Positions 1-8,357 of a stretch of DNA of 64,000 nt are shown piece after piece. The translations under genes were made by a program, and so were the position numbers. The stretch is from Alphaproteobacteria bacterium (GTDB lineage: Bacteria > Pseudomonadota > Alphaproteobacteria > Sphingomonadales > Sphingomonadaceae). The stretch lies in assembly GCA_018970445.1 (NCBI GenBank), contig JAGWWF010000011.1, positions 1 to 64,000 of the forward strand. The letters are read 5' to 3'. Position 1 is the stretch's first letter, and each line of letters opens with the position of its first letter. The notes below the pieces were generated by a model that did not search any database, was not told the DNA's origin, and worked only from the letters and a program-made list of their open reading frames with translations.

Positions 1-323
1 CAATGGCTCAGATCCGCCGTCTGGGTGAGTTCGAACATGATCGGCTTGTCACACGGCGCGATGGTGACCGGCACCAGGGACTTGCAGCGATCTGCCAGCG
101 TGGCTTCGGCGCGGACCCAGCGGCTTGCGACCGAGGTGGGCGACCACAGCACGACCACGGCCTTGGCAGCGCGCAGGGCCTGTTCGATCTTCTGGTCATA
201 GGCGTCGCCGGCGCGCAGGCCGGCATCCCACCACACGTTCAGGCCGGCCGCCGCGAAGGCATCCGCAAACAGCTTGGCCCGCGCCCGGTCGTCGGAGCTG
301 TAGGAGATGAAGATGTCGGTCAG
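1..323 (-). CDS. TIR-domain protein, C-terminal part beyond window edge
   Basis: The reverse-strand frame reads TDIFISYSSDDRARAKLF near its start, then LNVWWD and AYDQKIEQALRAAKAVVVLWS, and ends at the window edge. This is a bacterial TIR domain: the DIFISYS beta-strand, the WWD loop and the conserved glutamate in KIEQAL (the usual catalytic Glu region of NAD-cleaving TIRs) are visible. No ATG, GTG or TTG lies in frame between the upstream stop and the domain. The frame can only begin at CTG (321-323), directly before Thr-Asp-Ile-Phe. In sphingomonads such domains often sit at the N-terminus of signalling proteins, and TIR is also used in anti-phage defence. The missing C-terminal part would decide the role. 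Confidence 0.75.
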   Translation of the reverse strand, partial: MTDIFISYSSDDRARAKLFADAFAAAGLNVWWDAGLRAGDAYDQKIEQALRAAKAVVVLWSPTSVASRWVRAEATLADRCKSLVPVTIAPCDKPIMFELTQTADLSH

Positions 324-387
324 AACGGCCCCCGCACGATTGCAGGGGAAAGTGTTAAACGAACGTCATGGCGGCGTCGATGGGCGA

Positions 388-834
388 TCATGCCCACCGC
401 GCCGCCGCATCGTTGTCGCTGGCCTTGGCTTCGACCCAGCGGCTGGAGCCATCGGCCCATTCCTCGCGTTTCCAGAACGGGGCCTGGGTTTTCAGCCAGT
501 CCATCAGAAATTGCGCGGCGGCAAACGCGTCGGCGCGGTGGGGGCTGGCGGTGATGACCAGCACGATGGCTTCACCGGGGAGCAGGCGGCCGTGGCGGTG
601 GATGATGCAGCCCACCACGCCGGGCCAGCGGGCGGCGGCCTCATGCGCGATGGCCTGCATCTGGGCCAGGGTCATCGCCGGATAATGTTCGAGGGTGAGG
701 GCGATCAGGCCGTCATCGGCGCGCACCAGGCCGGTGAAGGCGACGGCGGCACCCAGATCGGTGCGGCCGGCCAGCAGCGCCGCCTGTTCGGCCGCGGCGT
801 CGAACGGGCCGGGTTGCAGGCGGATTGCGATCAT
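388..834 (-). CDS. moaE: Molybdopterin synthase catalytic subunit MoaE
   Basis: A 148-residue protein of normal MoaE length. It contains AAVAFTGLVR near the start, the HRHGRLLPGE segment and the catalytic-lysine region FWKREEW. MoaE inserts two sulfurs, carried by MoaD as a thiocarboxylate, into precursor Z to make molybdopterin in the cytoplasm. The ATG at 834 was chosen because it overlaps the moaD stop (ATGA) and gives the standard N-terminus MIAIRLQPGPFD. It is the last gene of pgsA-moaD-moaE. Confidence 0.93.
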   Translation of the reverse strand: MIAIRLQPGPFDAAAEQAALLAGRTDLGAAVAFTGLVRADDGLIALTLEHYPAMTLAQMQAIAHEAAARWPGVVGCIIHRHGRLLPGEAIVLVITASPHRADAFAAAQFLMDWLKTQAPFWKREEWADGSSRWVEAKASDNDAAARWA

Positions 835-1085
835 CCGCCGGTGACCGGCGGGAAGATGGCGATTTCGCGCGGGGTGGCCAGCGCGGTTTGGGGGGTGGCA
901 AAGGCCTGATCCACCGCCACGCGGATGCGGGCCCGGTTCGCCAGCGCGGCGGCGTGGCCGGGCGAACGCAGCGCCAGCCAATCCAGCAGGTCGGCCACCG
1001 TGGTGAGCGTGGCGGGCAGGGCAAGGCTTTCGGTGTCGACACCGATGGTTTCGCGCACCCAGGCGAAATAGAGCAGCGTCGTCAT
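831..1085 (-). CDS. moaD: Molybdopterin synthase sulfur carrier subunit MoaD
   Basis: An 84-residue ubiquitin-like protein with the N-terminal pattern LLYFAWVRE and the required C-terminal Gly-Gly (PPVTGG), the site of adenylation and thiocarboxylation. It donates sulfur to MoaE, encoded immediately downstream with a 4-base overlap. The ATG at 1085 sits in a TGATG overlap with the pgsA stop. A GTG one codon earlier is also possible. Translational coupling of all three genes is likely. Confidence 0.93.
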   Translation of the reverse strand: MTTLLYFAWVRETIGVDTESLALPATLTTVADLLDWLALRSPGHAAALANRARIRVAVDQAFATPQTALATPREIAIFPPVTGG

Positions 1086-1639
1086 CACATGTGCTTCAGG
1101 CCGACACGCAGATAATCATAGCCGGTGACAAGCGTGAGGATGGCGGCGATCCACAGGGTGATCAGGCCCACTTCCAGCGCCGGCAGCCAGGGCAGGATGG
1201 GCGTGGCCCCGGCCAGGATCAGCGCACCCAGCGCCACCAGCTGCGCCGTCGTCTTCCATTTGGCGAGCTGGCTGACCGGCACCGACACCTGCAAGCCGGC
1301 CAGATATTCGCGCAGGCCCGACACGAAGATTTCGCGCAGCAGGATGATCAGGCCGGCAATCACGCTCCACCCGTGCAGGATCTGGGCATCCACCAGCATC
1401 AATATGGTGGCGGCAACCATGATCTTGTCGGCAATGGGATCAAGGAACTGGCCGATTTTCGACACCGTGCCCCAGCTGCGCGCCAGATAGCCATCGAAAT
1501 AATCGGTGATGGCCGCCAGCGCATAAAGTGCCCAGGCCGCCAGCCATTCCCACGGGTTGCTGCCCCACATCAGGGCGACCAGGCCGGGCACCGCCAGGAT
1601 GCGCGACAGGGTGAGCAGATTGGGGAGGCTGGACAACAC
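1085..1639 (-). CDS. pgsA: CDP-diacylglycerol--glycerol-3-phosphate 3-phosphatidyltransferase
   Basis: An integral membrane enzyme of about 184 residues that makes phosphatidylglycerol phosphate, the first committed step to phosphatidylglycerol and cardiolipin. The CDP-alcohol phosphatidyltransferase signature DG-x2-AR-x8-G-x3-D-x3-D is intact (DGYLAR, then G, then D and D in QFLDPIAD), and several hydrophobic segments follow. No ATG precedes SSLPNLLTLSRI. The start is GTG at 1639 or TTG at 1636, both just behind AAGGGCGG. In many alphaproteobacteria uvrC, pgsA, moaD and moaE are adjacent; here uvrC lies about 2.3 kb away with three unrelated genes between. Confidence 0.92.
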   Translation of the reverse strand: MLSSLPNLLTLSRILAVPGLVALMWGSNPWEWLAAWALYALAAITDYFDGYLARSWGTVSKIGQFLDPIADKIMVAATILMLVDAQILHGWSVIAGLIILLREIFVSGLREYLAGLQVSVPVSQLAKWKTTAQLVALGALILAGATPILPWLPALEVGLITLWIAAILTLVTGYDYLRVGLKHM

Positions 1640-1693
1640 CCGCCCTTCATAGGCAATCGCGATCAAAGAGAAAAGTGAAGGAAAGGCCCCGCC

Positions 1694-2365
1694 ATGCAGG
1701 TTTCCGATGCCGTTGTTGCCCGCCGTTCGGTGCGCGGCTTTCTGCCAACGCCGGTGGATGGCGCGGTGATCCGCCGGGTGGTGGAGCAGGCGGCCTGGGC
1801 GCCATCGGGCGGCAATCTGCAACCCTGGCACATCGATGTGGTGGGCGGTGAGCGGCTGGACGAACTGAAGCGGATCATGCTTGGCAAGCTGATGGCCGGC
1901 GGCCAGACCGAACCGACCGAATATGATATCTATCCCAAGGAGTTGCCCAAGCCCTACAGCGATTATCGCTTTGCCGTGGGCGAGGAGCTTTATGCCCGGC
2001 TGGGCATCCCGCGCGAGGACAAGATGGGCCGGCGCATGTGGTTTGCGCGCAATTTCCAGTTCTTTGGCGCGCCGGTGGCGCTGTTCTGCAGCGTGGACAA
2101 GCGCATGGGCCCGCCGCAGTGGAGCGACCTTGGCATGTATCTGCAGACGCTGATGCTGTTGCTGAAACAGGAAGGGCTGGATTCGTGCCCGCAGGAATGC
2201 TGGGCGATCTATCCGCAGACCATTCGGGAGTTTGTTGGCATCCCCGAGGAGCGGATGTTGTTCACCGGCATGGCCATCGGGTTCATCGATCCGGACGACA
2301 AGGCCAATGCCGCCAAACCCGCCCGCGCGCCGCTGGCCGATTGGGCGGCGTTCCACGGCATTTGA
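1694..2365 (+). CDS. Nitroreductase family FMN-dependent oxidoreductase
   Basis: A 223-residue protein that starts with the nitroreductase FMN-phosphate pattern (ARRSVRGFLP), then APSGGNLQPWH, and ends with the glycine/proline FMN loop region (GIPEERMLFTGMAIG). The family uses NAD(P)H and FMN to reduce nitro compounds, quinones or related acceptors as cytoplasmic homodimers. The substrate cannot be told from sequence. It is divergent from pgsA across a 54-base gap, and its TGA overlaps the TTG start of the next gene, so the two are probably co-transcribed. Confidence 0.88.
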   Translation: MQVSDAVVARRSVRGFLPTPVDGAVIRRVVEQAAWAPSGGNLQPWHIDVVGGERLDELKRIMLGKLMAGGQTEPTEYDIYPKELPKPYSDYRFAVGEELYARLGIPREDKMGRRMWFARNFQFFGAPVALFCSVDKRMGPPQWSDLGMYLQTLMLLLKQEGLDSCPQECWAIYPQTIREFVGIPEERMLFTGMAIGFIDPDDKANAAKPARAPLADWAAFHGI

Positions 2366-3204
2366 TCCCCCTTTCGGCCCTTGCCGCCACGCTGCTTTCG
2401 GCGTTTCTGCACGCCGGCTGGAACTTGTTCCTGAAGGGCAGCGCCGGGGATCGCATGGTCGATCTGGCGCTGCTGGGGCTGGGTGGCAGCCTGTTTGGCG
2501 GGGTGCTGATCGCGCTGTTCGGTGCGCCGGTGCCGGGGGCGTGGCCGTTCATCCTGGCATCCAGCGCCATCCATCTGGTCTATTGGACGGCGTTGACCCG
2601 CGGCTATGCCGCCGGGGACATGAGCCATGTCTATACCATCGCGCGCGGGATTGCCCCGGCGCTGGTGACGGCCGGCGCGGTGCTGGCGGCGGCCGAGGTG
2701 CCGGCACCGGCGCCGCTGCTGGGCGTGGCGGCGATTTCGGCCGGCGTGCTGCTGGTGGGGGTGAACCGCACGGCGCCGCTGCCGGCGACATTGTGGGCGC
2801 TGCTGACCGGCTGCGCGATTGCCGGATACAGCCTGGTCGATGCGCTGGGCGTGCGGGTGAATGGCGATGTGTTCAGTTACAAGGGCTGGGGCGCGGTGTT
2901 CACCTTCCTGCCGATCAGCCTGTTCGTGATTGCCGGGCGCGGGCCGCAGGGCTTTGCCGCGGCGGCGCGCGGGCGCTGGGGCCGGGGCATGGCGGCCGGC
3001 GTGATCTCCAGCGCCGGGTTCATGCTGGTGCTGTGGGCGCAGATGCGCGCGCCCATCGGCCCGATCACGGCGCTGCGCGAAACCAGCGTGATCTTTGGCG
3101 CGGGCCTGGCGGCGATCCTGCTGAAGGAACAGGTGACGGCGCGGCGCTGGGCCGGGGCGGCAGTGGTGTGTGCGGGTGCGATGCTGATCGGGTTTGGCGG
3201 TTAG
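2362..3204 (+). CDS. EamA/DMT-family inner-membrane transporter
   Basis: About 280 residues with roughly ten hydrophobic segments and the duplicated EamA layout, including the late signature PIGPITALRETSVIFGAGLA. Family members export amino acids, metabolites or drugs; no substrate is evident. The start is taken as TTG at 2362, which forms TTGA with the upstream stop; no ATG precedes the first membrane segment (LSALAATLLSAFLHAGWNLF). It converges on the GST gene, and the two stop codons overlap (TTAG). Confidence 0.82.
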   Translation: MIPLSALAATLLSAFLHAGWNLFLKGSAGDRMVDLALLGLGGSLFGGVLIALFGAPVPGAWPFILASSAIHLVYWTALTRGYAAGDMSHVYTIARGIAPALVTAGAVLAAAEVPAPAPLLGVAAISAGVLLVGVNRTAPLPATLWALLTGCAIAGYSLVDALGVRVNGDVFSYKGWGAVFTFLPISLFVIAGRGPQGFAAAARGRWGRGMAAGVISSAGFMLVLWAQMRAPIGPITALRETSVIFGAGLAAILLKEQVTARRWAGAAVVCAGAMLIGFGG

Positions 3205-3887
3205 GCCTCACGCGGGCCAAGCCCCAGCAATTTGCGGGTGCGCGCGATGAATTCGCTGTTGTCGCCGCCCTCCCTGATGGGAGAGACGTCGGGCACCTTC
3301 AGGCCGCGTTGCACGGCGGGGCGGGCGGCGATGGTGGCCAGCCAGCGTGACACATGGGGCAGGGGGCTGGTATCCACCCCGGTCCAGCCGGCGGTGCGGG
3401 CCCAGCAGAAATGCGCGATGTCGGCGATGCTGTATTCGCCGGCCAGGAATGGCCGATCGGCCAGCCGGGCATCGAGCAGGCCAAGCAGCCGGCGCACCTC
3501 CCCCAGATAGCGGGCCTGCACGGCCGGCAGTTTTTCCGGCCAGTAATGGCCGAACAAATTGGCCTGGCCCATCATCGGCCCCAGCCCGCCCACCTGCAGC
3601 ATCAGCCATTGCAACGCTTCTGACCGGGCGCGCGTTTCGGCGGGCAGCAGTTGCCCGCTCCTTTCGGCCAGCCAGATCAGGATGGCGCCCGATTCCATCA
3701 CGGCAAAGCCGTCATCATCGATGGCCGGCACCTTGCCATTGGGATTGAGTTTCAGGAAGGCGCTACTCTTCTGTTCACCCTTGCCCAGATCGAGCGTGCG
3801 CACCTGATAGGCCAGGCCCAGTTCCTCCAGCGCGATGGAAATCTTGTAGCCATCGGGCGTGGGCGCGGTGAACAGGGTGATGGTCAT
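3201..3887 (-). CDS. Glutathione S-transferase family protein
   Basis: A 228-residue two-domain GST. The thioredoxin-like N-terminal half carries TAPTPDGYKISIALEELGL, NPNGKVPAI (the cis-proline loop) and MESGAILIWLAE (glutathione gamma-glutamyl contact). The helical C-terminal half contains YSIADIAHF. The pattern resembles the YfcG/YghU-like nu-class disulfide-bond oxidoreductases more than classic beta-class GSTs. It acts in the cytoplasm on glutathione-linked redox or detoxification chemistry; the substrate is unknown. A second GST-like gene of the same broad type is at 24286-25152. Confidence 0.88.
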   Translation of the reverse strand: MTITLFTAPTPDGYKISIALEELGLAYQVRTLDLGKGEQKSSAFLKLNPNGKVPAIDDDGFAVMESGAILIWLAERSGQLLPAETRARSEALQWLMLQVGGLGPMMGQANLFGHYWPEKLPAVQARYLGEVRRLLGLLDARLADRPFLAGEYSIADIAHFCWARTAGWTGVDTSPLPHVSRWLATIAARPAVQRGLKVPDVSPIREGGDNSEFIARTRKLLGLGPREA

Positions 3888-3904
3888 GCTGGCAGCCTAC
3901 GCTT

Positions 3905-5833
3905 CTACCCGTTCGGGTGGAAGTGCTGCCAGATCGCCAGCGCCATCTGGCTGGAAATGCCGGGCGCGCGTTCCAGATCGGCCAGCGTGGCGCCCTTCAC
4001 CGCGCGGCTGGTGCCAAAGTGCATCAGCAACGCCTTCTTGCGGGCCGGGCCGATGCCGGGCACCTCGTCCAGCGGGCTCTGGGTGAGGGACTTGGCCCGT
4101 TTGGCGCGGTGGGCGCCGATGGCAAAGCGGTGCGCCTCGTCGCGCAGGCGCTGGAGATAGAAGAGCACGGGGGCGTTGGGCGGCAGGGTCAGCTCCCGCC
4201 CCGATGGCAGGTGGAAGATTTCGCGCCCGGCGTTGCGGTCCGGCCCCTTGGCCACGCCAACCACCGCCACATCCACCCCCAGTTCGGCCAGCGCCGCCAT
4301 CACCGCGGCCACCTGGCCCTTGCCGCCATCGATCAGGCACAGATCGGGCCAGTTGCCGCCTTCCCGATCCGGGTCTTGGGCCTCCAGCCGGGCAAAGCGG
4401 CGGTGCAGCATCGCCTTCATCATGGCAAAATCATCGCCCGGCGTGATGCTTTCATCCTTCATGTTGAATTTGCGATACTGGCCCTTCTGAAAGCCTTCGG
4501 GGCCGGCCACCACCATCGCGCCCAGCGCGTTGGTGCCCTGGATATGGCTGTTGTCGTAAATCTCGATGCGGCTGGGCGGGCTGTCCAGTTCGAATATGTC
4601 CGCCAGTTCGCGCAGCAATTTGCCTTGCGTGGTGGTTTCGGCGCGGCGGCGCTGGATCGCCTCTTCGGCATTGCGCTGCGCCTGTTCCACCAGCCGGCGG
4701 GCCGGCCCGCGCTGGGCATGGCGAATGGCCACCTTGCGCCCGGCCTTTTCGCCCAGCGCCTCGGCCAGCAGCGCGGCTTCGGGCAGGGCACGATCCAGCA
4801 GCAGTTCGCGTGGCGGCGGCAGTTCCTCATACAGCTGGGCCAGAAAGCTTTGCAGCACCTCGGCTTCATCCACGCCGTCGGTGTGGCCGGGGAAGAAGCT
4901 GCGATGGCCCCAGTTCTGGCCGCCGCGGATGAAGAAGATCTGCACGCACATGGCGCCGCCATCGGTGGCCATGGCGATCACATCGGCATCGCTGGTGGCT
5001 GCACCAGGACCTGTGGCGGCATTGATGGCCTGGTTGCCCTGGATGAAGGTGAGCGCCTTCAGCCGATCGCGCAGCACGGCGGCGGTTTCGAAATCCATCG
5101 CCTCGGCGGCGGCCGTCATCGCTTCGGCCAGCTTCTTCTGCACCTCCTGGCTGCGGCCCGACAGAAAGCCCCTGGCATCGGCCACCAGCTCGGCATAGGC
5201 GGCCGCGTCGATGCGGCCGACGCACGGGGCCGAACAGCGCTTGATCTGATACAACAGGCAGGGCCGATCGCGATTGGCAAAGAAACTGTCGGTGCAGCTG
5301 CGCAGCAGGAAGATCTTTTGCAGGGCGTTCAGCGTGGCGTTGACCGCCCCGGCACTGGCGAACGGGCCATAATAGCTGCCCCTGGCCATGCGCGCGCCGC
5401 GGTGTTTGGAGATGCGCGGGAAATCATGATCGGCGCGCAGCAGGATGAACGGGAAGCTCTTGTCGTCACGCAGCAGCACATTGTAGGGCGGGCGATAGCG
5501 CTTGATCAGCTGGGCTTCCAGCAGCAGCGCCTCGGCCTCGCTGTTGGTCGTCACGATTTCCATGCTGCGCGTCTGCGCCACCATGCGTTGCAGGCGGCGG
5601 GGCAGGCGGGCAACCTGGGTGTAATTGGTCACCCGGTTCTTCAGCGTGCGCGCCTTGCCCACATACAGAACATCGCCGGCGGCATCGATCATGCGATAGA
5701 CACCGGGGCGCAGCGGCAGGGTCTGCACCACGCCGCGGATGGCGGCAACGCCGCGATCCAGATCGGGCGCGTCGGTGCCGCGCACCGTCCAGGTCTGCGC
5801 TTCTTCGGAAAAACGGTCTTGCGTGTCGGTCAT
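3905..5833 (-). CDS. uvrC: Excinuclease ABC subunit C
   Basis: At 642 residues this matches UvrC. It has an N-terminal GIY-YIG nuclease domain (RPGVYRMID through DVLYVGKARTLKNRV, residues about 42-68), a central UVR motif region, the RNase-H-like C-terminal nuclease (IEIYDNSHIQGTNALGAMVV, and LIDGGKGQ), and a terminal helix-hairpin-helix (VPGIGPARKKALLMHFG). UvrC makes both incisions in nucleotide excision repair with UvrB bound at the lesion. The ATG at 5833 (MTDTQDRF) was preferred; the frame is open upstream to 5872, but that would run into the short divergent promoter region shared with the phosphodiesterase gene. Confidence 0.95.
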   Translation of the reverse strand: MTDTQDRFSEEAQTWTVRGTDAPDLDRGVAAIRGVVQTLPLRPGVYRMIDAAGDVLYVGKARTLKNRVTNYTQVARLPRRLQRMVAQTRSMEIVTTNSEAEALLLEAQLIKRYRPPYNVLLRDDKSFPFILLRADHDFPRISKHRGARMARGSYYGPFASAGAVNATLNALQKIFLLRSCTDSFFANRDRPCLLYQIKRCSAPCVGRIDAAAYAELVADARGFLSGRSQEVQKKLAEAMTAAAEAMDFETAAVLRDRLKALTFIQGNQAINAATGPGAATSDADVIAMATDGGAMCVQIFFIRGGQNWGHRSFFPGHTDGVDEAEVLQSFLAQLYEELPPPRELLLDRALPEAALLAEALGEKAGRKVAIRHAQRGPARRLVEQAQRNAEEAIQRRRAETTTQGKLLRELADIFELDSPPSRIEIYDNSHIQGTNALGAMVVAGPEGFQKGQYRKFNMKDESITPGDDFAMMKAMLHRRFARLEAQDPDREGGNWPDLCLIDGGKGQVAAVMAALAELGVDVAVVGVAKGPDRNAGREIFHLPSGRELTLPPNAPVLFYLQRLRDEAHRFAIGAHRAKRAKSLTQSPLDEVPGIGPARKKALLMHFGTSRAVKGATLADLERAPGISSQMALAIWQHFHPNG

Positions 5834-5894
5834 GCCCCCCTGCCGATAGCCGTGCTGCCATGACTTATCCATATCTGGCTGCTATGGCGGCACC

Positions 5895-7124
5895 ATGATC
5901 CGGCTGCTCCCCCTGTTGTTTGCCCTGTTGCTGGCGGCCTGCCAGGGCCCGCCGGCGGCCGTGGGCCTGCCGCCGCCGCCACCAGCGGCCCCGGCGCCGG
6001 TGATCCTGATCTCCGTCGATGGCCTGCGCGCCGATTATCTGCACCGTGGCCTCACGCCAACCATCACGGCGCTGGCGGCGCGCGGCGTCACCACGGCGGC
6101 GATGCGGCCCAGTTTCCCCAGCCTCACCTTTCCCAATCATTATACGCTGGTCACCGGCCTGCGCCCGGATCGGCACGGCATCGTCAACAACAACATGGAC
6201 GATCCCGACCTGGGCCGCTTTGCCCTGTCGCGGCGCGAGGCGGTTGAGGACGCGCGCTGGTGGAACGATGCCGAACCCATCTGGGTGACGGCCCAAGCCG
6301 CCGGCCTGCCCACCGCCACCATGTTCTGGCCGGGCAGCGAGGCGGCGGTGCGTGGGGTGCGGCCCAGCAAATGGCTGCCGTTCGATGGCCAGATGCCCAA
6401 CACCACCCGCGTGGCGCAGTTGCTGGCCTGGCTGGATGCCAATCCGCGCCCGCGCTTCCTCACCCTGTATTTCGACACGGTCGATCATGATGGCCATGAA
6501 TTTGGCCCGGATTCGCCCGAAGTGAACCGGGCCATCGCCGAAGTGGATGCCCGCATCGCCGATCTGCTGGCCGGGCTGGCGGCGCGCGGCATCGATGCCA
6601 ACATCATCCTGGTGGCCGATCATGGCATGGCCGGTGTCAGCGATGATCGCCGCGTTTTCCTGAATGCGCTGATCGATCCGGCGGCGCTGAAACTGGTGGC
6701 CGGCGGGGCAGTGGCGGCGATCAACCCGCTGCCGGGCCAGGATGCAGCGGTGCGCGCCGCGCTCTTGCGCCCGCATCCGCACATGGCCTGCCACGACAAG
6801 GCCGATCTGCCACCGGCACTGCATTATGGCCGGCATCGCCGCGTGCCGGCGATCATCTGCGTGGCGCAATCCGGCTGGATGATCTGGGCGGCGCCGCCGC
6901 CTGCCGATCGGCCGGCGGCGCGGCTGGGCGGCATGCATGGTTATGATCCGGCCCACCCCGACATGGCCGCCAGCTTCGTGGCGGCCGGGCCGGCGTTCCG
7001 CGCTGGCCTGGTGCTGCCAGCGTTCGACAATGTCCATGTCCACCCGCTGCTGCTGCGCCTGCTCGGCCTGCCGGCGATGGCGACCGATGGCGATGCGGCG
7101 GTGCTGGCACCCGCCCTGCGCTGA
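5895..7124 (+). CDS. Lipoprotein nucleotide pyrophosphatase/phosphodiesterase (ENPP family)
   Basis: A 409-residue exported lipoprotein with signal peptide and lipobox LLAAC (Cys16), followed by a proline-rich linker. The alkaline-phosphatase-fold metal sites are present: ISVDGLRADY, the nucleophile Thr78 in FPSLTFPNHY, DTVDHDGHEFGP and VADHGMAG. Relatives hydrolyse nucleotide pyrophosphates or phosphodiesters, probably in the periplasm for phosphate or nucleoside recovery. It is divergent from uvrC with 61 bases between, which must hold both promoters. Confidence 0.88.
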   Translation: MIRLLPLLFALLLAACQGPPAAVGLPPPPPAAPAPVILISVDGLRADYLHRGLTPTITALAARGVTTAAMRPSFPSLTFPNHYTLVTGLRPDRHGIVNNNMDDPDLGRFALSRREAVEDARWWNDAEPIWVTAQAAGLPTATMFWPGSEAAVRGVRPSKWLPFDGQMPNTTRVAQLLAWLDANPRPRFLTLYFDTVDHDGHEFGPDSPEVNRAIAEVDARIADLLAGLAARGIDANIILVADHGMAGVSDDRRVFLNALIDPAALKLVAGGAVAAINPLPGQDAAVRAALLRPHPHMACHDKADLPPALHYGRHRRVPAIICVAQSGWMIWAAPPPADRPAARLGGMHGYDPAHPDMAASFVAAGPAFRAGLVLPAFDNVHVHPLLLRLLGLPAMATDGDAAVLAPALR

Positions 7125-7170
7125 ACTGCACGTTGCACGGGCGCGCGCAAAGCCCTAGGCGGCGCGGGCC

Positions 7171-7932
7171 ATGAGCCGATTGCCCAGCCAGACAGCGATC
7201 ATCACCGGCGGTGCCAAGCGCATCGGCGGCGCCATCACTCGTGCCCTGGCCGCCGATGGCTGGCATGTGCTGATCCACTGCAACACCAGCCACGCCGAGG
7301 CGCAAGCGCTGGCCGCCAGCCTGCCGCACGCCAGCGTGGTGGTCGCCGATCTGGCCGATGCGGGCGCGGCCGGGATCATCATGGCCGCCACCGCCGGCCT
7401 GCCGCCGGCCCGGCTGCTGGTCAACAGTGCCAGCCGATTCGTCTATGACCGGATGGAGGATTTCGGCCCCGACGAATTCGATGCCCACATGGCGGTGAAC
7501 CTGCGCGCGCCCGCGCTGCTCACCCGCGCCTTTGCCGCCGCGCTGCCCGCTGCGCTGGATGAAGCGGCGCTGGTGGTCAATCTGCTCGATGCCAAGCTGG
7601 CCAGCCTCAACCCGGATTTCTTCACCTACACATTGTCGAAGATCGGCTTTGCCGGCCTGACCGAGCTGACGGCGCGAACCTATGCGCCGCGCCTGCGCTG
7701 TGTGGGCATCGCGCCGGCCGTCACCCTGGTTTCGGGCCCGCAGAGCCGCGAGAATTTCGAGGCGGTGCACGGCATGAACCCGCTGGGGCGCGGCGTGACG
7801 GTGGACGAAATCGTGGCCGCGCTGCGCTTTGCCATTGCCACCCCCAGCTTCAACGCGCAAACCATCGTGCTGGATGGCGGGCAGCGCCTGCTTGGCCTGC
7901 CCCGCGATGTTGCCCATATGGTTGATCTGTGA
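7171..7932 (+). CDS. SDR oxidoreductase, pteridine-reductase (FolM/PTR1) type
   Basis: A 253-residue short-chain dehydrogenase. The cofactor loop is TGGAKRIGG, the TGx3RxG form typical of pteridine reductases rather than the common TGx3GxG. NSAS follows, and the active site has VVNLLD (Asp140 near the usual serine position) and Tyr153-x3-Lys157. It is directly followed, with a TGATG overlap, by dihydroneopterin aldolase. This supports a role in reducing dihydrofolate or a dihydropterin with NADPH. The exact substrate is inferred. Confidence 0.8.
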   Translation: MSRLPSQTAIITGGAKRIGGAITRALAADGWHVLIHCNTSHAEAQALAASLPHASVVVADLADAGAAGIIMAATAGLPPARLLVNSASRFVYDRMEDFGPDEFDAHMAVNLRAPALLTRAFAAALPAALDEAALVVNLLDAKLASLNPDFFTYTLSKIGFAGLTELTARTYAPRLRCVGIAPAVTLVSGPQSRENFEAVHGMNPLGRGVTVDEIVAALRFAIATPSFNAQTIVLDGGQRLLGLPRDVAHMVDL

Positions 7933-8357
7933 TGCCCGATGCCAATCCCCCACCCACCGTGATCGCGCCCATGCCCACCGGGCTGGTGCCGCCGCACCTG
8001 AATGTGCGCAACCGCAAGATTTTCCTGGAAGATTTCGATCTGCCGGTGGACATCGGCTTTCACGCCTTTGAAGTGGGCAGCCCGCAGACGCTGCGCGTGA
8101 ACATCGAGGTATGGGTGGAAGCGGCGCATTTCCCGCGCAGCGACCAGGTGGCCGATGCGTGGGATTATGATTTCCTGCGCCAGGCCGTGCTGCGGCTGGT
8201 GGAGGGCCGGCGTTTCAACCTGCAGGAAACCGTGGCCCATGCCATCTTCGATCTGGTTGCCGCCCGCGCCGGCGTGACGGCGGCGCGGGTTTCGACGCGC
8301 AAGCCCGATGTCTATCCCGACTGCAAGGCGGTGGGCGTGGAACTGGCCAGCTTCTAA
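7932..8357 (+). CDS. folB: Dihydroneopterin aldolase-family protein
   Basis: 141 residues, ending in a FolB domain: IFLEDFDLPVDIGFHAFE, then RVNIEVWV, WDYDFLRQAV, RFNLQETVAHAIFD and ARVSTRKPDVYPDCKAVGVEL. The region matching the catalytic YD/lysine network of FolB is present (the conserved lysine in TRKPD). FolB converts dihydroneopterin to 6-hydroxymethyl-dihydropterin in folate synthesis. The roughly 30-residue proline-rich N-terminal extension is unusual; a later start is possible, but no better ATG precedes the domain. It is coupled to the upstream SDR gene. Confidence 0.86.
   Translation: MPDANPPPTVIAPMPTGLVPPHLNVRNRKIFLEDFDLPVDIGFHAFEVGSPQTLRVNIEVWVEAAHFPRSDQVADAWDYDFLRQAVLRLVEGRRFNLQETVAHAIFDLVAARAGVTAARVSTRKPDVYPDCKAVGVELASF

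Noticed and set aside
3917-5863. Long frame opposite uvrC
   Set aside because: A shadow of the uvrC coding strand, with no domain and no ribosome site.
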